A stretch of 64,000 nucleotides of DNA from Duganella sp. Root336D2 (GTDB lineage Bacteria > Pseudomonadota > Gammaproteobacteria > Burkholderiales > Burkholderiaceae_D): assembly GCF_001425005.1 (NCBI RefSeq), contig NZ_LMDB01000012.1:715407-779406 (forward strand). Direction: 5' to 3'. The notes below the pieces were generated by a model. That model did not search any database and was not told the DNA's origin. It saw only the letters and a program-made list of their open reading frames with translations. A program made the translations under genes and the position numbers. Position 1 is the stretch's first letter. Each line of letters starts with the position of its first letter. This document shows positions 18,141-26,932 of the stretch, one piece after another.

Positions 18141-19869
18141 TGTTGCCTATCCATTCCTTGATGACGTTGGCGACGATGCGCGGATCTTCCGCGGCCAGTT
18201 TCTTCGCCAGCGCCAGGTTGTCGCGGTAGGTGCGGGCAGTATTTTCTTCCATCTTGGCGATCTCCTCCGCCAGCATTTCTTCCGGCGTCGGGCCCAGCGG
18301 CTCGACGATCGGCGCTGGTTCCGGTTCCGGTTCCGGCTCGTTGATCGCATCGATCTTCTTGAACACCGGACGCATCATTGGACGCACGATACGCAGCAAG
18401 ATGTAGAGCAGGATCAAGGCCGTGATCAGGAACTTCGCCAATTCCTTGGCCAGCGGCAGGTTGGCCGGGTCGCGCCACCATTCCAGCGCTGCTTCCGGCT
18501 CCCTGTCGACGCCGTCGAATGGCGCATTGGCCACGCTGACGGAATCGCCGCGGTCCTGGTTGAAGCCCATGGCTTCCTTGACCAGGCTGTTGATCTTGGC
18601 CATTTCGTCAGCACTCAGCGGCTTGACCACGACCTTGCCGTTTTTATCGATGGTCCGACGATAGTTTACTACGACGCCGACGGTCATGCGCTTCAGTCCG
18701 GCCATTGCCTTCTGTTCATAGCGCACGGTCTTGTCGACTTCGTAATTGGTTGTCGATTCCTTATGGCTGGGGCCGGTCGCGGTGCTCGCCGCACCCGTGC
18801 CCGGCTGGCCCGGCGCACCGGCAGCGCCGGGCGGGGTGGTGGTCAGCGGGGCGGTGGCGACGCCGGGCGGCTGGTTCGACAACGCACCGGGAATGCCACC
18901 CGGATTGGCGTTGGCATTGCCACTGGTCTCGCTGCTCTGCTGGCTGCGGATGGCGGAAGCGGCTGGCGGCGAATTCGGCTTGTACGTTTCAGCGGCCTGT
19001 TCGATGGCGGAGAAGTCGACGTCGGCCACCGCTTCCGCGCGCACATTGCCTTCGCCCACGATCGGCGTGATGATCGATTCGACCTGCTTGATGACTTGCT
19101 TCTGCATCTCCTGCACGTATTTGAGCTGGGATGCATCGAGGTTCTTGGCGTTGTTGGCCGCGTTGCCGTTCTTGTTGACGTCGGACACCAGGTTGCCGGC
19201 CTGGTCGACCACGGTCACATTGGCCGGCGACAGTTCCGGTACGGAAGAGGCGACCAGGTGCACGATGGCGCTGACCTGGGCTGGATCGATCATGCGGTTG
19301 GCATGCAGTTGCAGGATGACCGAAGCGGTTGGCTTCTGCTGGTCGCGCACGAAAACGGATGGCTTGGGCAGGGCCAGGTGCACGCGCGCCGACTCGACGG
19401 CGCCGATGGATTGGATGGAGCGCGCCAGCTCGCCTTCCAGCGCGCGCTGGTAATTGACCTGTTCCAGGAATTGCGACACGCCCAGCTTCTGGTTTTCCAT
19501 GACTTCAAAGCCGACATTGCCGCCCTTCGGCAAGCCCTGCTGGGCCAGGCGCAGGCGCACATTGTGCACTTGCTCGGCCGGCACCAGGATGGCCTGGCCG
19601 CCTTCGGCCAGCTTGTACTTGACCTGCATCTGGTCCAGCGCAGCGGTGATGGCGCCGCCATCCTTGTCGGTGTAATTGGCGAACAGGACCTTGTAGTCCG
19701 GCTCCTTGTTCCACATCCACAGGATCAGGATCAGCGCCAGGATGCCCGCCACAGCGGCGCCGCGGACCACCATCTTGCCCATTGGGGTGCGGAAGAAGGC
19801 GAAGCGGCCCTTGGGGGCCTGCTGGGCTTCGGGATCGTCAATATCGATTTGTTCGGCGGCTGCAGCCAT
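18133..19869 (-). CDS. fliF: Flagellar MS-ring protein FliF
   Basis: FliF forms the MS ring in the inner membrane and nucleates flagellar assembly. Two membrane helices bracket a large periplasmic region: about residues 33-53 and about 455-478 (FLITALILLYILLRIVRPMM). The YscJ-type domain (ILVPAEQVHNVRLRLAQQGL) and the cytoplasmic FliG-binding tail (AEDPRIVANVIKEWIGNND) are intact. Length 578 is typical. It is the first gene of the 13-gene fliF-R run and is divergent from fliE. Confidence 0.97.
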   Translation of the reverse strand: MAAAAEQIDIDDPEAQQAPKGRFAFFRTPMGKMVVRGAAVAGILALILILWMWNKEPDYKVLFANYTDKDGGAITAALDQMQVKYKLAEGGQAILVPAEQVHNVRLRLAQQGLPKGGNVGFEVMENQKLGVSQFLEQVNYQRALEGELARSIQSIGAVESARVHLALPKPSVFVRDQQKPTASVILQLHANRMIDPAQVSAIVHLVASSVPELSPANVTVVDQAGNLVSDVNKNGNAANNAKNLDASQLKYVQEMQKQVIKQVESIITPIVGEGNVRAEAVADVDFSAIEQAAETYKPNSPPAASAIRSQQSSETSGNANANPGGIPGALSNQPPGVATAPLTTTPPGAAGAPGQPGTGAASTATGPSHKESTTNYEVDKTVRYEQKAMAGLKRMTVGVVVNYRRTIDKNGKVVVKPLSADEMAKINSLVKEAMGFNQDRGDSVSVANAPFDGVDREPEAALEWWRDPANLPLAKELAKFLITALILLYILLRIVRPMMRPVFKKIDAINEPEPEPEPAPIVEPLGPTPEEMLAEEIAKMEENTARTYRDNLALAKKLAAEDPRIVANVIKEWIGNND

Positions 19870-20038
19870 GGGTTATCACTGTGGGTTAATGGGCCTGTTG
19901 CACATTATCAGGCGATGTTGCGCCCTTTAAATGCCTGAACAGGCGGTCGTTTGCCATCCTGCTCAAGGCTATCCCCTTGCTTTCACACGGGTATTCTGGA
20001 AGCCTGAAAACAGGAATATTGTATCTTGGAGTCAACTA

Positions 20039-20380
20039 ATGAGAACAGGCGGAATTGATTCTAGCCAAATCCAGGCCATGATCGCCCAGCTTCATGCGGC
20101 GGCGACACGGCCGGCAGCGACGCCGCCGGCGGTCCAGACCGAGAAGGTGGCAGAGAAGCCCGACTTCACCAATGCGCTGAAAGGGGCGCTGGACGCGGTG
20201 CAGGCCAGCCAGGACAAGGCCGAAGGCCTGACCAAGCGCTTCCAGATGGGGGACGATTCAGTCAACCTGTCGGACGTGATGATTTCGATGCAAAAAGCCA
20301 GCATCAACTTCCAGGCCACGGTGCAGGTGCGCAACAAGCTGGTGCAGGCCTACCACGACATCATGAACATGCAGGTGTAA
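20039..20380 (+). CDS. fliE: Flagellar MS-ring/rod junction protein FliE
   Basis: FliE joins the MS ring to the rod and is the first rod protein exported. The C-terminal half is diagnostic: NLSDVMISMQKASINFQATV and VRNKLVQAYHDIMNMQV. The ATG at 20039 (113 residues) was chosen because the preceding 36 codons of the open frame have no family similarity; GGAG lies about 9 bases upstream. It is divergent from fliF, as in many flagellar clusters, and convergent with ycgR across a large hairpin. Confidence 0.95.
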   Translation: MRTGGIDSSQIQAMIAQLHAAATRPAATPPAVQTEKVAEKPDFTNALKGALDAVQASQDKAEGLTKRFQMGDDSVNLSDVMISMQKASINFQATVQVRNKLVQAYHDIMNMQV

Positions 20381-20454
20381 AAAGTCGGTGCCAGGTCTGT
20401 CATTTGGACATTTCGCTTGCGAAATGTCCAAATGACAGACTTGGCACCGACTTT
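20381..20454. repeat. REP-like inverted repeat (family B), hairpin between fliE and ycgR
   Basis: Two 36-base arms (20381-20416 and 20419-20454) are complementary at 35 positions, the one exception being a G-T pair, with a 2-base loop. The arms start AAAGTCGGTGCCAGGTCTGT and contain the GTCTGTCATTT core that recurs at 53.2-53.4 kb. The element begins right after the fliE stop and ends inside the ycgR stop codon, so transcripts from both sides would fold it. It may act as a two-way terminator or a 3'-end stabiliser. Confidence 0.9.
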
Positions 20455-21214
20455 ATTCGAGGCCGGCGATGCGGGCGTTGCGTTCGCGCTCGAGCTTGGT
20501 GATGTAGCGCTGCACGGCGGTCAGCGAGGAGCGCGGCATGTCGACGAACTGGCAGCCGAGGCGGCGGTTGGTTTTGTTGTTTAAAAGCGTCAGGTCCAGC
20601 GAGTTGCGGATCTGCAGGCCAGTGGTAATCGTGGCCACTTCAGGTAATTCAATGCGGCAGTCGCTGTAGACCTTGCCGATCGTGTCGCCCAATTCCAGGC
20701 TGTTGTCGAGGATCGCTATGCCGCCGCAACTGATGTCGGACAGCGGGAACGGCTTGCTGCCGCCACCCAGTTCCGCCGGCTGCGGAATCAGCACGCGCAC
20801 AGGATTGGTGACCGGTGTGGCAATGCGGTAGTACTCGCGCCGCTGCAGCCGCACCAGGCTGGCCGGCAGCGGCATCCTGAAGGCCGGGCTGCCTTCAAAG
20901 GTGGTCGATTCGATCTGCTCGCCGCTGAACATGATGCGGATCTTGTCCAGCGTGGTTTCGAAGGAAAGCCGCTTGGCGCCAAGGATGCGGCGGTTCTGGT
21001 CGGGGCTGATGGAGCAGTCGAGGATCACGTTGCCGCCCTCGGCATCGACGTCCAGGATGGACGTGACGCACACATCGGACTCGCCTTTGATGAGCATGCG
21101 AATCAACTGGTTCTTCTCGCCGATACTGCGCAATAGCGCGGCGATCTCGCGGCGCGAAGCAACCTCGAAATCATGCCAGTTTTCCATGTCCGATTCCGAA
21201 ATATAGCTGTGCAT
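20453..21214 (-). CDS. ycgR: PilZ-domain flagellar brake protein YcgR
   Basis: YcgR binds c-di-GMP and slows the motor. The N-terminal YcgR domain covers residues about 1-115. The PilZ domain has the RxxxR motif in LQRREYYRIATP (near residues 126-130) and the DxSxxG motif in LSDISCGGIAIL (Asp159, Ser161, Gly164), so ligand binding should be intact. The ATG at 21214 overlaps the stop of the preceding gene by one base (TGATG), which suggests coupled translation. Two GGDEF genes in the window could supply its ligand. Confidence 0.9.
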   Translation of the reverse strand: MHSYISESDMENWHDFEVASRREIAALLRSIGEKNQLIRMLIKGESDVCVTSILDVDAEGGNVILDCSISPDQNRRILGAKRLSFETTLDKIRIMFSGEQIESTTFEGSPAFRMPLPASLVRLQRREYYRIATPVTNPVRVLIPQPAELGGGSKPFPLSDISCGGIAILDNSLELGDTIGKVYSDCRIELPEVATITTGLQIRNSLDLTLLNNKTNRRLGCQFVDMPRSSLTAVQRYITKLERERNARIAGLE

Positions 21215-21570
21215 CAAAGTCCGTTTTTGGGCGCTTCAGTCGGTACGCTGAGATCGGGTGCCGCGGGCGCGGGCTGGCCAGTCTTTTGCGCTGCTTCAAT
21301 ATGATAAAGCCACGCTAACAGTTCCGCAATTACACGGTAGAGCAGTGGCGGGATCTGGTGGTCCAGGTCCACTTCCATCAGCAGCGATACCAGCTCCTTC
21401 GACTCGTGGATGTGCACGCCGTGCTCGGCGGCAACCGCGATGATTTGCTCCGCTACCAGGCCGCGTCCTTTGGCGACGACTTTCGGCGCCGCCTCGCCGC
21501 TCTTGTAGGCCAGGGCCACCGCGCTTTGCAGCGGCTTGCGCGGCTGCTCGCTATTGTCACTCGGCGCCAT
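21214..21570 (-). CDS. FlhB C-terminal-domain-like protein (FhlB type)
   Basis: This 118-residue protein matches the cytoplasmic C-terminal domain of the export switch FlhB without its membrane part: SAVALAYKSGEAAPKVVAKG, LVAEQIIAVAAEHGVHI and HQIPPLLYRVIAELLAWLY. The autocleavage motif NPTH of FlhB is replaced by KPLQ, so self-cleavage is not expected. It overlaps the fliK-like gene by 14 bases and ycgR by one. Proteins of this kind are annotated FhlB or FlhB2; their exact role in export switching is not settled. Confidence 0.85.
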   Translation of the reverse strand: MAPSDNSEQPRKPLQSAVALAYKSGEAAPKVVAKGRGLVAEQIIAVAAEHGVHIHESKELVSLLMEVDLDHQIPPLLYRVIAELLAWLYHIEAAQKTGQPAPAAPDLSVPTEAPKNGL

Positions 21571-22837
21571 CTTTGTTCTCCGCATTGATGGCAAGCGAGG
21601 CCAGCGGTGCACCGGCGGCGTCCATGGCTTGCTGCAAGGCGCTGGCCCAGGCGCGCAGCGTGGCGGCCGTGTCTTCCGAGCCGGACTGTACCGCGATGTG
21701 CACCTGGTCGCCGACCAGGGTGACGTTGGCGGCGACCTTGCCCAGCATCGGGAAGCGGAAGCGCACACCGCTGCGCCAGACCGGGTCGGCTTCACCCTCG
21801 CGGCCTTCGCCGCGACCGCCTTTGCCGCCGGCTTCGCCTTGCTGCTCGCGTTCCACCAGCCATTGCATCTGCTGGCCGGGCCAGGCTTCGCCTTGCCACA
21901 TGACCTTGCCCTGTTCGTGGGTGTGCAACTGCTGGTTGATCATCTGTGCGGCGGACAGGTCGGGGCCGGCCAATGCCTTCGCTACCGCATCGGCCTGGCC
22001 TTGGGCCGCGCCCTGTGCGGCGGCATGGCGCTGCATCTGCGGTTCGCGCTGCAAGTCCTGCAGCGGTCGCTTGCCTTCAGCCCATTCGGCGACGTGCGAT
22101 TCGTAAAACAGGCCACTGTCGCCGAGGGCGCGCTGCAAGCCCTGGCTGAGCTTGCCGGTGTCGGGCGGGCCGCCTGCGCTCAGCGCCGTCTTGCCGTTGA
22201 TGGTGACCGGCACGCCGGGCGTGGTGTAGGCCGAGGCCAATGCGCTGGCGATGGCGCGCGCGGCCGGGCTGAGTGCGGCTTGCGGGGTGTCCTTGCCGAG
22301 CGAAGGCAGCTGGTCGGCCGGCACCAGCGGGGCTTTGCTGAGCAGGGCGGCACCCGGACTCAGCGCACGGCCCTGGGCTTGCGCGGCGCCGGCCTGGCCG
22401 GCCTCGGCCCCGCCCGCTGCCTGCGGCTGCTTGCCGCTCAGGTTGAGGATGGCCGCTTCCTGCGAGGGCAGGCGGGCGTTCTCGGCCGGCATGTCGGGCA
22501 TCAGGTCGCCGCTGACAAAAGTGGCCATCTGGCCTGCCTGCGGATTGCCGGCGCCCACCTGCAGGGTGGCGCGCGGCTGGCCGCTGACAACGGTCAGCGG
22601 CAGTTCATCGCCGCTGCTGATGCCGTTCGGCAGCAGCATGCGCGCATTGGTGTCAGCCACGCGCACCAGGAAGCTGCCATCTGAAAATTTGCTGAGGACC
22701 TGGGCGGGCAGGGTTTGCCCGACCATTTGCGAGAGGGCGCGCTGGAAGGCTTCCTGGCGCGGTGCGGCAACGGCCGGCGCGGCCGATGCCGCAGTCGTTG
22801 CACCGACACCGCGGACATCCAGGCGCGGGGGCAGCAT
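21557..22837 (-). CDS. FliK-like hook-length control family protein
   Basis: The 426-residue protein has an Ala/Gln/Pro-rich middle and a C-terminal domain (FRFPMLGKVAANVTLVGDQV, then a helix ATLRAWASALQQAMDAAG) resembling the C-terminal half of FliK hook domains. It is clearly different from the canonical FliK at 13.0-14.5 kb. The partner gene downstream is an FlhB C-terminal homologue, so the two repeat the FliK-FlhB pairing that controls export specificity. That functional link is inference. It follows fliT with a 14-base gap. Confidence 0.75.
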   Translation of the reverse strand: MLPPRLDVRGVGATTAASAAPAVAAPRQEAFQRALSQMVGQTLPAQVLSKFSDGSFLVRVADTNARMLLPNGISSGDELPLTVVSGQPRATLQVGAGNPQAGQMATFVSGDLMPDMPAENARLPSQEAAILNLSGKQPQAAGGAEAGQAGAAQAQGRALSPGAALLSKAPLVPADQLPSLGKDTPQAALSPAARAIASALASAYTTPGVPVTINGKTALSAGGPPDTGKLSQGLQRALGDSGLFYESHVAEWAEGKRPLQDLQREPQMQRHAAAQGAAQGQADAVAKALAGPDLSAAQMINQQLHTHEQGKVMWQGEAWPGQQMQWLVEREQQGEAGGKGGRGEGREGEADPVWRSGVRFRFPMLGKVAANVTLVGDQVHIAVQSGSEDTAATLRAWASALQQAMDAAGAPLASLAINAENKDGAE

Positions 22838-22851
22838 GGCAGCCGCCCCGC

Positions 22852-23178
22852 TCAGACGGCGCCGTAGGCGGCGGCCAGGCGCCGTTCAGTGCCGGTGTTG
22901 TTGATCAGTTTGGACAGCTGCGCCATCCATGGCATGGTCAGGTCGCGGATCTGGCGGTCGTCGTCCAGCATCTGCTTGATCAGGCCCAGCTTTTGCTGGC
23001 GCTCGCCGGCGTCCAGCACCACGGTTTCTTCATTGCCACGCAGCAGGGCGACCTGGGCCGCTACCTGGCTTTCCAGCACTTCCAGTCCGTCCCAGTCGGA
23101 CATCGTTGCTGCCGCCACCATCTTGTGGGTCAGTGCTGCCATGGCGCCGTAGGCGGTCAATACTTCCACGTTCGTCAT
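22852..23178 (-). CDS. fliT: Flagellar export chaperone FliT
   Basis: FliT is a small helical chaperone for the cap protein FliD. At 108 residues it has the expected size and pattern (MSDWDGLEVLESQVAAQVAL in the first half, RQQKLGLIKQMLDDDRQIRD in the second). The assignment rests mainly on length, helical pattern and position directly after fliS in the fliD-fliS-fliT order. It is 12 bases from fliS. Confidence 0.85.
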   Translation of the reverse strand: MTNVEVLTAYGAMAALTHKMVAAATMSDWDGLEVLESQVAAQVALLRGNEETVVLDAGERQQKLGLIKQMLDDDRQIRDLTMPWMAQLSKLINNTGTERRLAAAYGAV

Positions 23179-23190
23179 TGTCGTCCTCTA

Positions 23191-23628
23191 TTACATGCTG
23201 GCCAAGGCAGCAGTCTGGGTATTATTGGTTGCGGCCGGGTTGCCGCCGATCTGGTTCCAGGTGTCGCGCAGGTCGGCCAGCAGGCTGCGCACTTCTTCCA
23301 GGAGTTCCGGGCTGTTCTGGATGTTCGCTTCCAGCAGGCGGCGGCTCATGTAGTCGTACAGGGCGTCCAGGTTGCGTGCGATCTCGCCGCCGGCTTCCTT
23401 GTCCAGGCTGGCGCGCAGGCCGTCGTCGATGATGCGGATGGCTTTCGAGATCGCCTTGCCTTTTTCCTGCACATTCCCGGCATTCATCTGGGTCGCCGCA
23501 GTCATGATCGCAGCCAGGGCACCGTCATACAGCATGACGATCAGCTTGTGCGGCGAGGCGGAGCTGACGCCGGTTTCCAGGCCGACTTTCGCGTAGGCGT
23601 TGACGCCGCGTGAAGTAGTTCCAAACAT
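23191..23628 (-). CDS. fliS: Flagellin export chaperone FliS
   Basis: FliS binds the flagellin C-terminus to prevent premature polymerisation. The 145-residue chain contains the family motifs ASPHKLIVMLYDGALAAIM and LYDYMSRRLLEANIQNSPEL. It follows fliD with a 21-base gap and precedes fliT. A clear AAGGAGAGATT Shine-Dalgarno region precedes the ATG. Confidence 0.95.
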   Translation of the reverse strand: MFGTTSRGVNAYAKVGLETGVSSASPHKLIVMLYDGALAAIMTAATQMNAGNVQEKGKAISKAIRIIDDGLRASLDKEAGGEIARNLDALYDYMSRRLLEANIQNSPELLEEVRSLLADLRDTWNQIGGNPAATNNTQTAALASM

Positions 23629-23649
23629 AATCTCTCCTTATTCCTGCGC

Positions 23650-26304
23650 TCAGCCGTTGGAGGCGATGGCCGCCAGTTGCTGAGTCAAATACGCTTGCGT
23701 GCTTTGCATTTTCGCCAGGGTGGCATCGAGCCGGGTGAACTGCGTGCGGTAGCGTTTTTCGATGTCGTCCAGCTTGGAAGAGAAAGCGTCGCGCTGCTTG
23801 GTCACGTCCTTGATGCTCTTGTTCAAACCGTCGGTCACGGTGGTCAGCAAGCCCTTGCTGCCGAGGAAGGAAGTGGCCAGGTTGTTGAGCTGGTAGGCAT
23901 AGCCTTGGGAGAACGAGACGGTGCCGCGGTCGCCCAGGGCACCGCCGGTAATATCGATCTTCAAGCCTTCCGCGTCGGTACCTTCGGCGCCGGTCAGCGA
24001 CTGGCCGGTGCCGACCACGGCCTTGCCGCCCAGGGTGCCCGCGACGTCGGTGCCGGCCACCGCCGCGGCGCCGCCGAACACGCTGTCGACGCTGCTGCCG
24101 GTGACACTGGTCAGGGCGATATTCGAGGCCGAGCCGTATTTGCTGGACGACAGCACCAGTTTGCCGCTGCCGTCGATGGCGGCGGTGACGCTGGAGCCGG
24201 TATCCGAGAAGGCTGCCGTGCCGTTGATCGACGACTGCACGATCTTGGCCAGTTCGGCCGGCGCGTAAGTGCCGGCCGGGATGGTGACAGTGGCGATATT
24301 CTTCGAGTTGCTGGGCGTCGTGTCATTCAAGGTCACCGCCCAGGTGGTGTTGGCGGCAATCGTCGTGCTGCCCAGCGCTGCCGAGCTGGTCAGTGCACCC
24401 TGGCTGGCCAGCGCCGTGATGTTCAGGGGGTAGCTGCCCGGCTTGGTTTTCGCGGTCGAACTGACAAAGCTGACGTTCGGGTCGGTCGCATTGCCGATGG
24501 CGGTAAACAGGCCGGCGATGTCGCCGAAATTCTTCTCGATTGCCTTGTTCAGCTTGGCGTCGTCCAGGCTCAGCGTGCCATCTTTGGCAAAGGAAATGCC
24601 CACCTGGCCCATATTGGTCAGGCTGCCGGACAGGCCGGTGACCTGCCCGCTCATCATGCGGCGCAGTTGCGCCTGCATCGATTGGGCGGTCGGGTCGCCC
24701 TGCAGCGCGCCGGCTTTCTTGGTTTCCGGGTCGTAGGCGGTGAGTTTCTTCAGCGCACCGTTGAGTTCGTTGTATGCCTTGACGAAGGCCGTCAGGTTGG
24801 TCTTGACGCTATTGGTATCGCGCGCAACATTGAGCGTCGTGCTGCCGACCTGGTTGACCGTCAGGCCTACGCCCTGGATCGATTCGTTGACGGTGTTGGA
24901 GTGGCTGCTGACGGCAATGCCGTTGACGGTCAACTTGGTATCTTGGGCGGCACTGGTCTGCTGCATCGACTGGGTGCCGGCCGGGTCATAGCTGAGCAGG
25001 CTGCTCAGGGCGGAGTCCGGCGGGTTGCTGCCGTCACCGCTGAGGCTGATCTTCATGGCCGCGTTTTCGCCGGTCTTGTTCGAGGTCAGCACCAGGCGGT
25101 ACGGGCTCGCGCTGCCATCGGAGACGATGGTGGCGGTCACACCCATGCTGGCTTTGTTGATGGCGTCGGCCACGCCTTGCAGGGTGTTGTTGGTGCTGTC
25201 GATGACGACCGAGCCCGATGGCTGGCTGGCATCCTGGCTGAAGCCGCCGCCCAGCATGCTGCCGCCGGTGCCGGCAGTCAGGCCGGCTGCGGCCGGATTG
25301 TTGCCGGCGATGGTAATCGGGCTGCCGTTGGCCGAGGTCAGGGTGACGCTGCTGGCCGACGCGTACGTGGCACCGGCATTCGCGGCGCCGGCCGCGGTCT
25401 TGGCGCCGCCGGTGGTACCGCTTGCCGTTTCGGTGATGCCCACGCTGGCGCCGCTGGCGCTGCGGAATTCCAGGGTGCCGGCAGCGGCAGTGCCGGTAAA
25501 GGTGATGCCTGCGGCTGCGAGGGCGGTCGCGGTGGCGCCGCCGGCATTGGCCAGGTCGGCATCGAGGGACGCGGCCGTGACGCCGGCACCGGCGGCGACG
25601 CCAGCACCCTGGCTGGCGATTGTGACGTTGCCTACTTTCAGCGCGTAGGAGCCGCTGCCATCGGTGGCCACGTCGCCAAAGGTCGAGAAAATATTCGCCA
25701 CGCTGGCGGTGACGCCGGTGGTGCTGGTCTTGTCATTGATGGCATTGGCCAGCGCGGTGGCGCTATTGGTCCCGCTTGAGGTTGCAATGGCGGTGCCGTT
25801 GATGCTGAGCGAGCCGTTGGCCAGCCCGTTGCTCAGCATTGATGAGCTCAAACCCGTGCCTTGCAGGCCGAAGCTGCCGCTGGCCGAACCGAACTGGAAA
25901 GACAGGGTGGTCGAGCCGCCCAGGCCGATGGTCGACGTCTTGCTCGCCAGGCCGGTGGTCATCAGGGTCTGCGCCTGGGCCAGCTGGCTGACATTGATCT
26001 TGTAGTTGCCCGCCACCGCCTTGCCCGAAGCGCTGGCAGTCAGCAGGTCCTTGTTGCCTACCGTGGTCGAGAAGCCTTTGAAGGCGTTGGCCGAGGTCAG
26101 GCCGCCCAATGCGCTCTGGAACACGCCGACGGCGGCGGTCAGCGAACCGAAGGCGCTGACCTTGGCCTGGTAGGACGCGGCCTTGCGGTCGTAGCCCGCC
26201 AACGGCGCCGCTTCGGCTGCCATCAGTTTGTCGACGATGTCGTTGACCTGCAAACCGGATCCGATACCGGGGGATGACAGTGCTGGGGTGCTGGAAAGGG
26301 CCAC
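23650..26304 (-). CDS. fliD: Flagellar filament cap protein FliD, very long form
   Basis: FliD caps the growing filament. The N-terminus (GIGSGLQVNDIVDKLMAAEA) and C-terminus (EKRYRTQFTRLDATLAKMQS) are standard. At 884 residues it is nearly twice the common 450-480. The extra length is a Ser/Thr/Ala/Gly-rich surface region containing flagellin-IN type modules: ANAINDKTSTTGVTASV near residue 186 and ADAINKASMGVTATI further on. The GTG at 26304 was chosen because AGGAG lies 6 bases upstream; an in-frame TTG 21 bases earlier would include the ribosome site itself. It has its own sigma-28 type promoter. Confidence 0.95.
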   Translation of the reverse strand: MALSSTPALSSPGIGSGLQVNDIVDKLMAAEAAPLAGYDRKAASYQAKVSAFGSLTAAVGVFQSALGGLTSANAFKGFSTTVGNKDLLTASASGKAVAGNYKINVSQLAQAQTLMTTGLASKTSTIGLGGSTTLSFQFGSASGSFGLQGTGLSSSMLSNGLANGSLSINGTAIATSSGTNSATALANAINDKTSTTGVTASVANIFSTFGDVATDGSGSYALKVGNVTIASQGAGVAAGAGVTAASLDADLANAGGATATALAAAGITFTGTAAAGTLEFRSASGASVGITETASGTTGGAKTAAGAANAGATYASASSVTLTSANGSPITIAGNNPAAAGLTAGTGGSMLGGGFSQDASQPSGSVVIDSTNNTLQGVADAINKASMGVTATIVSDGSASPYRLVLTSNKTGENAAMKISLSGDGSNPPDSALSSLLSYDPAGTQSMQQTSAAQDTKLTVNGIAVSSHSNTVNESIQGVGLTVNQVGSTTLNVARDTNSVKTNLTAFVKAYNELNGALKKLTAYDPETKKAGALQGDPTAQSMQAQLRRMMSGQVTGLSGSLTNMGQVGISFAKDGTLSLDDAKLNKAIEKNFGDIAGLFTAIGNATDPNVSFVSSTAKTKPGSYPLNITALASQGALTSSAALGSTTIAANTTWAVTLNDTTPSNSKNIATVTIPAGTYAPAELAKIVQSSINGTAAFSDTGSSVTAAIDGSGKLVLSSSKYGSASNIALTSVTGSSVDSVFGGAAAVAGTDVAGTLGGKAVVGTGQSLTGAEGTDAEGLKIDITGGALGDRGTVSFSQGYAYQLNNLATSFLGSKGLLTTVTDGLNKSIKDVTKQRDAFSSKLDDIEKRYRTQFTRLDATLAKMQSTQAYLTQQLAAIASNG

Positions 26305-26340
26305 GGCAAACTCCTGAGGAAACAAGATAAGTCTAACTTG

Positions 26341-26367
26341 TTTACGGCAGATTCAAAGGGGACTTGA
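26341..26367 (-). promoter_or_regulatory. Sigma-28 type promoter for fliD-fliS-fliT
   Basis: On the minus strand TCAAGTCC is followed after exactly 11 bases by GCCGTAAA, the same -10 box as the flgK promoter. The -35 box matches the FliA consensus at 5/8. It lies 36 bases before the fliD GTG, downstream of a terminator that closes flaG. Confidence 0.65.
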
Positions 26368-26428
26368 GAGGGGGAAATACCTGTTTATTCCTGTCCGAAA
26401 TGACAATCTGGCCAGGAAAGCATAACGT

Positions 26429-26463
26429 AAAAAAGCCCGGGCTGCCGCATGGGCAGGCCGGGC
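26429..26463 (-). terminator. Rho-independent terminator after flaG
   Basis: On the minus strand GCCCGGCCTGCC and GGCAGCCCGGGC form a 12-bp stem with one mismatch and a 5-base loop, followed by six T. It separates flaG from the fliD promoter. Confidence 0.85.
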
Positions 26464-26481
26464 CTTCGCGAAGCTGCCGGG

Positions 26482-26856
26482 TCAGGCTTGCTGGTCGACC
26501 AGCAGGCCGCCCTTGCGGGCATCGATCGACTTGGCGATCTGCAACGCTTCCGGGGTCGGAATCTGTCGCAGTACTTCCTTGGTGCGCTGGTCGATCACTT
26601 TCACGATGGTGCGCTTGCTGTCGTCGTCGATGGAGAATTCCAGGCCTTGGCCGCGCTCCTGCACCGACTTGTTCAGCTTGGCGACCGCGTCTTCCACATC
26701 CTGCTTGGAAGGCGTCGCCTCCTTGGCCTTGACGGCATCGACGGTTTCCACCGCGGCAGCTGGGCTGCGGCCTGCCACCGGGAGGGCCACGAAATCCGGG
26801 ACCGCGATGCCACGCTCAGCCCGCGGCGCAGTAGCAGTAATTGAATCGATAGTCAT
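26482..26856 (-). CDS. flaG: Flagellar protein FlaG
   Basis: FlaG-family proteins are found next to flagellin genes and affect filament length in some species. The C-terminal 80 residues carry the family pattern: LEFSIDDDSKRTIVKVIDQ and VLRQIPTPEALQIAKSID. The first 50 residues are Ala/Pro-rich linker. It lies between fliC and fliD, each bounded by its own terminator; the ATG is preceded by AGGAGG. Confidence 0.92.
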   Translation of the reverse strand: MTIDSITATAPRAERGIAVPDFVALPVAGRSPAAAVETVDAVKAKEATPSKQDVEDAVAKLNKSVQERGQGLEFSIDDDSKRTIVKVIDQRTKEVLRQIPTPEALQIAKSIDARKGGLLVDQQA

Positions 26857-26871
26857 ACAGACCTCCTACGG

Positions 26872-26905
26872 AAAATTCCCCGGTCCGGCGAACCGGAGCG
26901 GGGAA
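26872..26905 (-). terminator. Rho-independent terminator after fliC
   Basis: On the minus strand TTCCCCGCTCCGG and CCGGACCGGGGAA form a 13-bp stem with one mismatch and a TTCG tetraloop, followed by TTTT. It closes the flagellin transcript 27 bases after the stop codon. Confidence 0.9.
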
Positions 26906-26932
26906 CCGCTTTTTTAGCTAGCTGTCTGGCGA

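Noticed and set aside
19870..20038. Promoters in the fliF-fliE divergent region
   Set aside because: A TAAAGGGC and a GCCTGATAA occur on the minus strand, but the spacing does not fit sigma-28 and no sigma-54 GG-N10-GC pair was convincing.
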